Shown here: positions 1-5,867 of the stretch, piece after piece
How positions within the stretch are numbered: position 1 is the first letter of the stretch
Layout of the letters: each line of letters opens with the position of its first letter
DNA from: JAQTRU01 sp041645555
Lineage (GTDB): Bacteria; Patescibacteriota; Patescibacteriia; Patescibacteriales; JAQTRU01
Assembly (NCBI GenBank): GCA_041645555.1
Contig: JBAZPX010000011.1
Span: 1-39,324 of the forward strand
DNA: 39,324 nt
Reading direction: 5' to 3'
Made by a program: the position numbers and the translations under genes
Notes under the pieces: generated by a model
What the model was told of the DNA's origin: nothing
Database searches by the model: none
The model's input: only the letters and a program-made list of their open reading frames with translations

Positions 1-250
1 GCCTTTTTAATATTCTTTCCACGGCGTTTTTGCGGAGCAAATTTTCTTCTTTATAATCAACCGAATTGCGGATTTTTTCATAATAAAAAGCCATCTTGGA
101 AATCACTTCCGAGACCTTTATTTTTTGAACTTCATCACCCTCTTCCTCCGGCTCTTTTTGCTCACCGTAAATTACCTGGAATAATCTTCTTATGCTTTCG
201 CTTAAAGTAAGAGTACCCTCTTGTTTCTTCATTAAATATGGACTAACCAT
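1..250 (-). CDS. Unknown protein, N-terminal part (runs off window)
   Basis: The minus-strand frame is open from an ATG at 248-250 to the window edge, giving 83 residues. A second in-frame ATG at 230-232 starts MKKQEGTLTLSES and is an equally possible start. The visible part is charged and helical: an acidic stretch (EQKEPEEEGDE, about residues 35-45) is followed by KIRNSVDYKEENLLRKNAVE and a basic ERILKR. I see no signal peptide, membrane span or catalytic motif. I do not recognise the family. The C-terminal part lies outside the window, so length and function cannot be judged. Confidence 0.6.
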   Translation of the reverse strand, partial: MVSPYLMKKQEGTLTLSESIRRLFQVIYGEQKEPEEEGDEVQKIKVSEVISKMAFYYEKIRNSVDYKEENLLRKNAVERILKR

Positions 251-257
251 ATAGATA

Positions 258-291
258 AAATTTTAAATTTTAAATTTTTAATTTTAAATTA
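258..291. repeat. AT-only low-complexity repeat (TTTTAAATTT units)
   Basis: Tandem and self-complementary TTTTAAA/TTTAAAATT units lie just upstream of the partial gene at 1-250. The same motif recurs at about 25556-25582, directly upstream of iscU's stop, so it is a dispersed element. The rest of 292-366 holds only a weak hairpin (ATGAAGAT at about 331 paired with ATCTTCAT near 361-368). On the minus strand this hairpin is followed by a T-rich tract and could be a weak terminator. Confidence 0.5.
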
Positions 292-366
292 CTCTGCCTT
301 TATTCTACCCTATTTTCAAATAAAAATCAAATGAAGATCCCCCAGGCTAATGCCCGTGGAATCTTC

Positions 367-480
367 ATATCCCGCCGCTTCCAAAAGCCATTTTTAGTCT
401 TTAAAAACTTTCTTACGGGGTAGCGGCTTCGCCTCTCCTCTGATTTATTTAAAAAATGATTCGCCGAAGCGGCGGGATAT
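367..480. repeat. 15-bp perfect inverted repeat enclosing about 84 nt
   Basis: ATATCCCGCCGCTTC at 367-381 is the exact reverse complement of 466-480. The enclosed segment contains a further GGCGAAGCC-type hairpin (about 423-433) and an A/T-rich part. No ORF fits. It could be a palindromic mobile element or a structured RNA. It lies downstream of the terminator of the 65-aa gene on the minus strand, so it is unlikely to be that gene's leader. Stem composition (CCCGCC/GGCGGG) matches other GC-rich hairpins in this window. Confidence 0.6.
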
Positions 481-526
481 ATCGGTCCGCCTCTCTGCTG
501 GCGAGCAGCGAGGCGGCTTTCGATAT

Positions 527-562
527 AAAAAAGCCGCCCGCCAAAATTGGCAAAACGGCTTT
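527..562 (-). terminator. Intrinsic terminator of the 65-aa gene
   Basis: On the minus strand AAAGCCG pairs with CGGCTTT around an inner GCCA/TGGC pairing and is followed by a T tract (TTTTTTATA). It lies about 30 nt after the stop codon of the 593-790 gene. Confidence 0.75.
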
Positions 563-592
563 CATCAACCGGAAGCGCAAAAACAGATTTTC

Positions 593-790
593 TTAATTTG
601 GCCGAAACTCAATCGGTTCTATCCCCTTTACTGGGATTTCGTTTTCGTCCAAACATCTGGCCACGTAAAAACCAGTTTCAACAGCCGGCGGATCAATGTG
701 AATTTTGAATTTAACATCTTCGCCAGGCTGTCTCCGCCTCATGGCAGCGGCAAACTCCAGCCAAATTTGTGTGGTCATCGGATGAGGCAT
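593..790 (-). CDS. 65-aa orphan protein downstream of a SAM-I riboswitch
   Basis: A small soluble protein with no signal peptide, membrane span or cysteine cluster. It begins MPHPMTTQIWLEFAAAMRRR, and a later beta-rich stretch includes KFKIHIDPP and GFYVARCLDENE. The start is well supported: AAAAGGAGGGAGCT precedes the ATG, a strong SD of a kind most core genes here lack. A terminator follows at 527-562. Upstream on the same strand, with no other gene between, lie a SAM-I-like riboswitch and its terminator (966-1137), so expression may rise when SAM is low. Known SAM-I riboswitches usually control methionine or SAM synthesis, or transport. This protein resembles none of those to me. The function is unknown. 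Confidence 0.75.
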   Translation of the reverse strand: MPHPMTTQIWLEFAAAMRRRQPGEDVKFKIHIDPPAVETGFYVARCLDENEIPVKGIEPIEFRPN

Positions 791-881
791 AGCTCCCTCC
801 TTTTCTAAAGGTTAAACGAATTCCGAAAGAACGAAAAATTACTTAATTTGAACGCTATAATTTGCAGCAATATTCGCACCT

Positions 882-913
882 CGCCCGCCTGACGCTGTCA
901 GCGGTCGGGCGGG
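882..913. repeat. GC-rich REP-like hairpin (CCCGCC/GGCGGG family)
   Basis: CGCCCGCC and GGTCGGGCGGG bracket a small GACGCTGTCAGCGG inner stem. It sits in the untranslated leader between the riboswitch terminator and the 65-aa gene. Relatives with the same outer stem occur inside rplA, miaB and a GT-C gene. Confidence 0.6.
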
Positions 914-965
914 TGTGCCCTCCCGCTTAGCGGTATAGTGGGGCTTTTGCGATAGCAAAAAATAA

Positions 966-1010
966 CAACAAAAAAGCTTCTTACTCCAAGGATTTAGAAT
1001 AAGAAGCTTT
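966..1010 (-). terminator. Terminator of the SAM riboswitch expression platform
   Basis: On the minus strand AAGCTTCTTATTC (997-1009) pairs with GAGTAAGAAGCTT (974-986), 12 of 13 positions, followed by TTTTTTG. It lies about 35 nt after the riboswitch aptamer, the arrangement expected of a transcriptional OFF switch. Confidence 0.8.
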
Positions 1011-1042
1011 CTTGCTTCTTGCTTCGCCTATTTAGCGGAAGC

Positions 1043-1137
1043 CCTATCTTTCCCTTTTGGGGTAGAATTTACCACCCGGCTTTATCCGGGTTGGCGGGCG
1101 GTCATAAGGTCTAGTCCCTCGCGCCTCTCTTGATACT
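1043..1137 (-). promoter_or_regulatory. SAM-I (S-box) riboswitch aptamer
   Basis: Read on the minus strand, the conserved SAM-I core appears in order: TATCAAGAGAGG, GAGGGAC, a TTATGA block matching the usual UGAA region, CCAACC, a P3 stem ACCCGG/CCGGGT, GGTGGTAAATTC, a P4 hairpin CCC-AAAA-GGG, and AAAGATAG closing a short P1. The usual GCAACC...GGUGCUAA pair has become CCAACC...GGTGGTAA, a compensatory change that keeps the helix. P1 is short. A terminator follows at 966-1010, and the first gene downstream is the 65-aa orphan. The family call rests on remembered consensus, without a covariance-model search. Confidence 0.85.
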
Positions 1138-1159
1138 TTTGATTTTTAAAATACTATAA

Positions 1160-1190
1160 ACTATATTAACAGATTGTTAAAAATTGTCAA
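1160..1190 (-). promoter_or_regulatory. Promoter of the riboswitch transcript
   Basis: Minus-strand TTGACA (1185-1190) is followed by AT-rich sequence with TATAGT at 1160-1165 (19-nt spacer) or AATATA at 17 nt. It lies about 25 nt upstream of the aptamer. The rest of 1191-1331 is AT-rich with TTTTTCAA-type repeats and shows no gene. Confidence 0.6.
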
Positions 1191-1331
1191 GAAAATGCTT
1201 TTACCATGAAGATTGGCTATCTATAGTTAAAATTTTCAATTTTTCAATTTTTAAGTTAAGAATTTGGATTTTAAGTTTAATCTTTTCTGTTTTTCCCAAC
1301 AACTAATAGTTGAAAGCTAACAACTAACAAA

Positions 1332-1994
1332 TTAGTTCGCGCACCAGATTTGACTCGTATAGAGTGCAGTCCGAGTATAAGCGCCTCCAGTAGCCGTCAC
1401 TGAATAATAAGACCACGACCACGGCCCCATGAGAGAATTCGCCACTAACGAATAAACCGCGCCATAGTCGGTAAAGGTACCAAACTGACCCCATTGCACA
1501 GTCGAGGACGTAGTGACCGCAGAAGTGAAAACATTATAACCATGCTCCTGGCAATACCGATGTTGTCCAGGACTGTACTGGCCAAGAAAAACGCTTGCTA
1601 CAGAGGGGTTACTCCAATAATTTATTCCTGAGCAATCCCCGGCGCAAGCCCCGGAGGTCCAACTCGTCCCGCTATCATCGCAACCTTCCCCAGATTCCAC
1701 TAAACCGTTGCCGCAAGTAGAAGAAGCAATGCCTTCCAGTCTCTCTATTATACTTCCGTCCAGATTAGCCACAACATTGGAAGAATTAAAATCATTATCA
1801 TTATTATTGGCGCCCAAAATATTTTGGAGGAAGTCCTGGTCAGAGTCATTCGGCCCGGCCAAAGGTTCGGTAAAGGCCGCATAAGCCCAAACCGTAATAA
1901 CCGCGGTTAAAGTCAGGATTACCGTGGTGAGGGCCCGCCAAGCGATTTGCTTGGCCTGATGTTTTATTTTATTTTTCAAAATGCTTTCATCCAT
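1332..1994 (-). CDS. Membrane-anchored surface protein with Cys-rich motif
   Basis: 220 aa. A basic N-terminus (KNKIKHQAKQIAWR) is followed by one hydrophobic segment (about residues 21-41) that could be a signal anchor. Then comes an Asn/Asp-rich linker (NILGANNNDNDFNSSN and GSIIERLEGI). Residues about 93-120 contain CGNGLVESGEGCDD, matching the CGNG..E.GE.CDDG motif of extracellular Myxococcus-type cysteine-rich repeats (DUF4215-like). The C-terminal about 95 residues are aromatic-, Ser- and Thr-rich with a final W-C. From memory, the N-terminal FTEP..GPN..DQDF..NILGANN pattern heads large adhesin-like proteins of CPR bacteria. This is probably a short exported surface protein. The role is unknown. 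Confidence 0.75.
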   Translation of the reverse strand: MDESILKNKIKHQAKQIAWRALTTVILTLTAVITVWAYAAFTEPLAGPNDSDQDFLQNILGANNNDNDFNSSNVVANLDGSIIERLEGIASSTCGNGLVESGEGCDDSGTSWTSGACAGDCSGINYWSNPSVASVFLGQYSPGQHRYCQEHGYNVFTSAVTTSSTVQWGQFGTFTDYGAVYSLVANSLMGPWSWSYYSVTATGGAYTRTALYTSQIWCAN

Positions 1995-2076
1995 ATACCA
2001 AAAATTTTAGCTCAATCCATAATTGACCCGATTTTTTCTTTTTCTTCCATTTTTTTTTATTTCTTTACTTATTACT

Positions 2077-2586
2077 CTATTTTACCTCAAAGCCGTCTAT
2101 AATTTTCTGCTTCATCTCTTCACTCCACTTCCCCTGCCAGTCAAGCGGCGCCTCGCCCCAGAATTTTATAGTATAAACTTTACCTTTTTTGCCAGGCCAC
2201 CAGCTTTTATTTTCCCCTATTTTTTGGTAAATCCCTTCTCCGCTCGCCTTTTCCCAGCTGTCTTCGTTAAAAATTCTTATTACCACCGGCTTAGCGTAGC
2301 TGGGTACTTCCTGCGGATAGCCGGTATCGTTTGTCGGCACAAAAAATTCAAGGTCAATATAGTCAGCGGTTTCTTTTCTCTGAGTCTGGTAATACAAAAA
2401 TTCCGGGGGCAGAACCAGGGAAAACCCCATGTCTTTATTCCGGTAGTAAAAATTTCCGTCCTCGGCCGGCTGGTCCATGATCGGCTCTTGCCCGCAGCCA
2501 GAAAGCAACAACCCAAAAATAAAAATAAGGGAAAATAAAATTGTTTTTTTCACCCCGTTAGAAATCTTATCATTTTCTTTTTCCAT
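2077..2586 (-). CDS. Predicted lipoprotein of unknown function
   Basis: 169 aa from the ATG at 2584-2586. A hydrophobic stretch ends in the lipobox LLLSGCG (Cys at about residue 31), so the mature protein should be lipid-anchored outside the membrane. The mature part is soluble, with GFSLVLPPEF and a Trp-rich end (KSWWPGKKG), reminiscent of small PsbP-like or DUF lipoproteins, but I do not recognise it. The first 12 codons come from a dispersed hairpin element (2552-2655). An in-frame GTG at 2551-2553 would give MKKTILFSLIFIFG, a textbook signal-peptide start, so the original start may be this GTG and the ATG an acquired one. Confidence 0.75.
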   Translation of the reverse strand: MEKENDKISNGVKKTILFSLIFIFGLLLSGCGQEPIMDQPAEDGNFYYRNKDMGFSLVLPPEFLYYQTQRKETADYIDLEFFVPTNDTGYPQEVPSYAKPVVIRIFNEDSWEKASGEGIYQKIGENKSWWPGKKGKVYTIKFWGEAPLDWQGKWSEEMKQKIIDGFEVK

Positions 2587-2655
2587 AATAATACTTAGAT
2601 TTATTTTTTAATATTTTTTACCCACGCCTATTTCTGGCCTAATTTCTAACGGGGT
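2552..2655 (-). repeat. CCCCGTTAGAAAT inverted-repeat element, copy 1
   Basis: ACCCCGTTAGAAAT at 2552-2565 is exactly inverted at 2642-2655, with 76 nt between. On the coding strand the outer arm reads ATGAACCCCGTTAGAAATTAG, a six-codon ORF, and the inner arm is codons 8-12 (ISNGV) of the lipoprotein gene. A second copy with the same geometry is at 13570-13666, at the start of an unrelated gene. Confidence 0.8.
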
Positions 2656-2709
2656 TCATATCTTTTCTTACCCCTAAAAATTAGCCTCCTTACGTATATA
2701 AGTTAAAAT

Positions 2710-2943
2710 TTATTTTAAGAATTTGAAATACTTATCAAGGTCTTTCTTAAACGACCAGACTTTATAAGCGCTATAGAAGAAAACATAGGCCACCATTATA
2801 GCCAAAACGCCCACAACCAGACGGAGCATAAAATCTGTCCAGACAATTAAAACGCCTAAGAGGAGCAGAACTACGCCGTTTATAGCTAAAGTCCAGATAA
2901 ACCCGTTTATTTTTTTTCCAATTGCTTTTAAAGGGTTCTCCAT
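2710..2943 (-). CDS. Small two-span membrane protein
   Basis: 77 aa. Two hydrophobic segments (about residues 14-34 and 38-60) are separated by a short polar turn. The ends are basic and charged (MENPLKAIGKK, and FKKDLDKYFKFLK at the C-terminus). No known motif. It lies between another membrane protein (3031-3333) and a lipoprotein on the same strand. TATAAT on the minus strand at 2978-2983 could be a -10 element for this gene just after the upstream terminator. The function is unknown. Confidence 0.65.
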   Translation of the reverse strand: MENPLKAIGKKINGFIWTLAINGVVLLLLGVLIVWTDFMLRLVVGVLAIMVAYVFFYSAYKVWSFKKDLDKYFKFLK

Positions 2944-3001
2944 AAATTTATTATTTTAATTATTTAAGACTGATTAAATTATAACATATTTATCCCGATA
3001 T

Positions 3002-3049
3002 ACAAAAGCCCTGCCATTATTTTTTATCAATTAAATAATACGCAGGGCT
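3002..3049 (-). terminator. Terminator overlapping the stop of the 100-aa gene
   Basis: On the minus strand AGCCCTGC (3042-3049) pairs with GCAGGGCT (3007-3014), with an inner ATTATTT/AAATAAT pairing and TTTTGT after. The stop codon at 3031-3033 lies within the hairpin. Confidence 0.65.
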
Positions 3050-3333
3050 GTCTTTATTCTTTTTGTCGATTCTTTAATGAATTTCTTTATTGCTTCTGCC
3101 CAATTTTTTAATAAAAGAAATATCAGGGCGAGAAGTAAGATAAACACAATGAGGCAGACAATTGCCAGCAAGGCAAGAAGAGAAAATATTATAGCTGAAA
3201 AAAATCCCAGTACTCCCCCGACCAGTAAAGATAACCACCAGCAACCGGGGTAAAGAAGTATCCCCGTGATTGCTCCGGCAACAATAAAAAAAGCAAAGAA
3301 CAAAATCCCGGTTATTTCTATTTTATCCTCCAT
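3031..3333 (-). CDS. Small hydrophobic membrane protein
   Basis: 100 aa with three closely spaced hydrophobic segments (about residues 8-27, 33-52 and 54-75) and an amphipathic basic C-terminal helix (KKFIKESTKRIKTALR). The start ATG is preceded by AAGGAGGAAGTGG, a strong SD. Cysteine and Trp occur in a PGCWW turn. No known family is recognised. It may be a holin-like or stress-type small membrane protein, but nothing in the sequence decides. Confidence 0.7.
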   Translation of the reverse strand: MEDKIEITGILFFAFFIVAGAITGILLYPGCWWLSLLVGGVLGFFSAIIFSLLALLAIVCLIVFILLLALIFLLLKNWAEAIKKFIKESTKRIKTALRII

Positions 3334-3441
3334 CCACTTCCTCCTTTCCCTTATTTTCTTTTATAGCAAATTATATAAATTTGTCAACCCTGCCAAAAAT
3401 CTCGCTTCTAGCCGGGTCAACCCCCTCCCCACGACAACCCC

Positions 3442-3470
3442 TTGACATACCAATAACTATCCTGTATTAT
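3442..3470 (+). promoter_or_regulatory. Promoter of secE-nusG-rplK-rplA
   Basis: TTGACA (3442-3447), a 17-nt spacer and TATTAT (3465-3470), near-consensus sigma-70 type. It lies 65 nt before secE, in the gap from the divergent minus-strand genes. Confidence 0.85.
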
Positions 3471-3535
3471 TATAGATAGATAAAATAACTGCCGGAAAAG
3501 GCGGTTTTTAATTACTTTAATCCAAATAAAATTTT

Positions 3536-3721
3536 ATGGCTAACAGGTTAGTAGATTATATAAAAGCTTCGATTGAAGAAATGAAAAAAGTCACCTGGCC
3601 GACTAAAAAAGAAACCTACAATTACACCTTGCTGGTTATCGGACTTAGTCTTGCCGTCGCGGCTTTTTTAGGCGCCCTGGATTATCTTTTTAACTGGTTA
3701 TTGGGATTAGTTATTAAGTAA
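3536..3721 (+). CDS. secE: Preprotein translocase subunit SecE
   Basis: 61 aa, the short single-span bacterial form. The N-terminal amphipathic part contains EEMKKVTWPTKKET, the conserved SecE motif before the membrane segment (about residues 31-55). SecE clamps SecY in the general secretion channel of the plasma membrane. Its position directly before nusG is the classical arrangement. There is no clear SD before the ATG (AATAAAATTTT). It is the first gene after the strong promoter at 3442-3470. Confidence 0.95.
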   Translation: MANRLVDYIKASIEEMKKVTWPTKKETYNYTLLVIGLSLAVAAFLGALDYLFNWLLGLVIK

Positions 3722-3734
3722 TTTGAAAAATACA

Positions 3735-3820
3735 AGATTCTTAGGATAATGAGGATTCTTAGGATAATTGGGAATTAAAATCCTAAAGATCATAAGAATC
3801 TCAAGAATCTCAAGGATCAT
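3735..3820. repeat. GATTCTTAGGATAAT inverted-repeat element, copy 1
   Basis: Two direct units (GATTCTTAGGATAATGAG and GATTCTTAGGATAATTGG) face inverted units (ATCATAAGAATCTCAAGAAT and following), so the region can fold into a long AT-rich hairpin. It fills the secE-nusG gap. A relative fills the rplK-rplA gap at 4865-4940. Confidence 0.7.
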
Positions 3821-3830
3821 ATTTAAAAAA

Positions 3831-4376
3831 ATGGCTAAACAAATTTTAAATCAAGGCCGGCGCTGGTATGTGCTTCACACTTATTCCGGCTATGAAGAAA
3901 ACGTTTCCCAGAATCTAAAGCAAAGGATTGAATCAATGGATATGGAAGATAAAATCTTTAATATCCTTATTCCGACTGAGAAAAAAATCCGGATTAAAAA
4001 CGGAAAACGCAAAGTGATAGAGGAAAAAATCTTTCCCGGCTATGTCCTGGTGGAGATGGTTGTGACTGACGACTCCTGGTATGTTGTCCGCAATACTCCT
4101 AATGTCACCGGCTTTATCGGCACTGGCACTATCCCGACGCCGATCAGCGAAAAAGAGGTAAAGGGGCTGCAAAAAAGAATGGGCGTGGAAGAGCCGAAAT
4201 ATAAAATCGATGTTTCCGTCGGTTCACCGGTTAAAATAACCGACGGCCCGTTCAAAAACCTTGAAGGCAAAGTCACCAATATTGACGAGGCTAAGGGAAA
4301 AATAAAAGTTTCCGTTTCTATGTTTGGTCGGGAAACGCCGGTGGAATTAGACTTTTTGCAAATTAAGAAAATATAA
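3831..4376 (+). CDS. nusG: Transcription termination/antitermination protein NusG
   Basis: 181 aa. The NGN domain starts at RRWYVLHTYSGYEENV and includes the IFPGYVLVEM and VTGFIG motifs. The C-terminal KOW domain contains GSPVKITDGPFKNLEG. NusG binds RNA polymerase, promotes processivity and couples transcription to Rho or ribosomes. I place the start at ATG 3831 (MAKQILNQ). An in-frame upstream start at 3768 would add 21 residues translated entirely from the repeat at 3735-3820 and is not supported by family alignment. No SD is evident before the ATG. Confidence 0.95.
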   Translation: MAKQILNQGRRWYVLHTYSGYEENVSQNLKQRIESMDMEDKIFNILIPTEKKIRIKNGKRKVIEEKIFPGYVLVEMVVTDDSWYVVRNTPNVTGFIGTGTIPTPISEKEVKGLQKRMGVEEPKYKIDVSVGSPVKITDGPFKNLEGKVTNIDEAKGKIKVSVSMFGRETPVELDFLQIKKI

Positions 4377-4377
4377 A

Positions 4378-4403
4378 CACAGATTAGGCTTCTATAATCT
4401 GTG
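4378..4403. repeat. 9-bp hairpin between nusG and rplK
   Basis: CACAGATTA and TAATCTGTG pair perfectly around an 8-nt loop immediately after the nusG stop. There is no T tract, so it is not an obvious terminator. It could stabilise or process the mRNA. Confidence 0.5.
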
Positions 4404-4419
4404 CCACGTAATAACACAT

Positions 4420-4842
4420 ATGGCGAAAAAAATATTAACGAAAATAAAATTACAAATCCCGGCTGGCCAAGCTAACCCCGCGCCGCCGGTTGGTCCGGCT
4501 TTGGGCCAGCATGGCTTAAATATCGCGGATTTCTGCTCTAAGTTTAATGAAGCTTCAAAGAGTAAAATGGGAGATATAATTCCGGTAGAAATTACGGTTT
4601 TTGAAGACCGCACTTTTACTTTCATAATGAAAACTCCGCCTGCCGCTGAACTGATAAAAAAATACGCCAAAATAAAAAGCGGCTCGGGCAAACCGTTGAC
4701 GGAAAAAGTTGCCACTCTTACAGACAAACAATTGGAAGAAATTGCCGCCATTAAACTGCCGGATCTAAATACTAATGACATTAAACAGGCAAAAAAAATT
4801 ATTGCCGGCACCGCCAGGCAGATGGGAGTAGAGATAAAATAA
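4420..4842 (+). CDS. rplK: 50S ribosomal protein L11
   Basis: 140 aa, normal length. The N-terminal domain contains KLQIPAGQANPAPPVGPALG (Pro-rich thiostrepton/EF-G region) and QHGLNIADFCSKFNEA. The C-terminal rRNA-binding domain contains TDKQLEEIAAIKLPDLN and ends in an ARQMGVEI-type tail. L11 forms the GTPase-associated stalk base on 23S rRNA. It is the third gene of the secE operon. The start is preceded by AACACAT with no SD. Confidence 0.96.
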   Translation: MAKKILTKIKLQIPAGQANPAPPVGPALGQHGLNIADFCSKFNEASKSKMGDIIPVEITVFEDRTFTFIMKTPPAAELIKKYAKIKSGSGKPLTEKVATLTDKQLEEIAAIKLPDLNTNDIKQAKKIIAGTARQMGVEIK

Positions 4843-4864
4843 CGGGATTATTGCGACATTTAAG

Positions 4865-4940
4865 ATATTTAGGATTATTAGGATAATAATCCGCTATCTC
4901 AAAAATCCCAAGAATCGCAAGAATCATAATAATCCTAATT
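4865..4940. repeat. GATTCTTAGGATAAT-type inverted-repeat element, copy 2
   Basis: ATTTAGGATTATTAGGATAA units face CCCAAGAATCGCAAGAATCATAATAATCC units in inverted orientation. It fills most of the rplK-rplA gap, as copy 1 fills the secE-nusG gap. Confidence 0.65.
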
Positions 4941-4955
4941 AATAATATTGTGGGA

Positions 4956-4973
4956 GTCCCGAGTACTCGGGAC
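4956..4973. repeat. GTCCCGAGTACTCGGGAC palindrome
   Basis: A perfect 18-bp palindrome 16 nt before the rplA start. The same core (CCCGAG-N2-CTCGGG) forms the mltG terminator at 27277-27310 and, in degenerate form, the gatB 3' element at 13226-13257. Confidence 0.75.
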
Positions 4974-4989
4974 GCTCGCACCACGAAAT

Positions 4990-5712
4990 ATGAAAAAACA
5001 ACCCGCCTCCGCCAAGGCTACGGCGAGGCAAGAAAAAGAAGAGAAGAATATAACCAGTGAGACTGCGTTTGATAAGACTAAAGTTTATCCGGCGAAAGAA
5101 GCAATGGAATTAACTAAAAAATTGTCAAAAACTAAATTTGACGCTTCGGTAGAAGCGCATTTCCGTTTAGGGATTGACACAAAAAAAGGCGACCAGCAAA
5201 TAAGGGCCACAGTCAGCCTGCCGCATGGAACCGGCAAGACCATAAAAGTAGCCGCTTTCGTCATGCCGGAGAAAATAAAGGAAGTTAAAGAAGCCGGCGC
5301 TGATTTAGTTGGCGGAGAAGATTTAATCGCCGAAATTAAAAAAACGGAAAAAACCGATTTCCAGGTAGCGGTAGCGGAACCGGCCATGATGAAAAATTTG
5401 GCTGCCATCGCTAAAATTTTAGGCACCCGCGGCCTTATGCCGTCGCCGAAAAATGAAACCGTTACCCCAAACCCGGCCAAAGCCGTCGCCGAATTGAAAA
5501 AAGGGAAAGTGAGCTTCCGAAGCGATGACACGGGTAATGTCCACGCGGTTATCGGCAAAGTGAGTTTTTTGCCGGAGCAATTGTTAGCAAACTATAATGC
5601 CTTCCTAGAAGCGGTCAAAAAGGCTAAACCGTCCAGCTCCAAAGGCGTTTACATAAAAAATATCGCTTTAAGCTCTTCCATGGGCCCGGGCGTAAAGGTA
5701 ATAATCAGTTAA
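4990..5712 (+). CDS. rplA: 50S ribosomal protein L1
   Basis: 240 aa from ATG 4990. The L1 core starts near AFDKTKVYPAKEAMELTKKL and carries the family signature GTRGLMPSPKN in the second domain, then VSFRSDDTGNVHAVIGK near the rRNA-binding region. L1 forms the mobile L1 stalk and in many bacteria represses its own mRNA. The first about 25 residues (including QPASAKATARQEKEEKN) are a non-conserved extension, encoded in part by a GC-rich REP-like hairpin at 5002-5030. A TTG start at 4948 would translate a palindrome and is unlikely. It is the last gene of the operon, followed by a terminator. rplJ and rplL do not follow. Confidence 0.95.
   Translation: MKKQPASAKATARQEKEEKNITSETAFDKTKVYPAKEAMELTKKLSKTKFDASVEAHFRLGIDTKKGDQQIRATVSLPHGTGKTIKVAAFVMPEKIKEVKEAGADLVGGEDLIAEIKKTEKTDFQVAVAEPAMMKNLAAIAKILGTRGLMPSPKNETVTPNPAKAVAELKKGKVSFRSDDTGNVHAVIGKVSFLPEQLLANYNAFLEAVKKAKPSSSKGVYIKNIALSSSMGPGVKVIIS
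5002..5030. repeat. GC-rich REP-like hairpin inside rplA 5' codons
   Basis: CCCGCCTCCGCC and GGCGAGGC bracket AAGGCTAC. In frame it encodes PASAKATAR. It belongs to the same loose family as 882-913, 17834-17860, 18655-18681 and 22470-22505. Confidence 0.65.
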
Positions 5713-5728
5713 TAAAATCCTTCATTTA

Positions 5729-5763
5729 TAAAAAAGACCGGGGATTATCCTCCGGTCTTTTTT
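5729..5763 (+). terminator. Terminator of the secE-rplA operon
   Basis: AAAAAAGACCGGGG and TCCGGTCTTTTTT pair around ATTATCC, followed by a T tract. It is 17 nt after the rplA stop. Confidence 0.9.
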
Positions 5764-5801
5764 GTGTTATGAGCTATATATTTCGCATTAGATGGCTACC
5801 A

Positions 5802-5831
5802 TTTGCCCTCTTTTTTTTAATCTGCTAAAAT
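5802..5831 (+). promoter_or_regulatory. Promoter of the deoxynucleotide gene cluster
   Basis: TTGCCC (5802-5807), an 18-nt spacer and an extended -10 TGC-TAAAAT (TAAAAT at 5826-5831), 36 nt before the dCMP deaminase start. Confidence 0.65.
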
Positions 5832-5867
5832 AGAAATACTCTAAATAAGTTATAAGAATCAAAAATT

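Noticed and set aside
3768..3830. Longer NusG with an N-terminal ILKIIRISRISRII extension
   Set aside because: These codons are the dispersed inverted repeat at 3735-3820. NusG homology begins at 3831.
4948..4989. TTG start for rplA (MWESRVLGTLAPRN)
   Set aside because: It translates the GTCCCGAGTACTCGGGAC palindrome. ATG 4990 gives normal L1 length.
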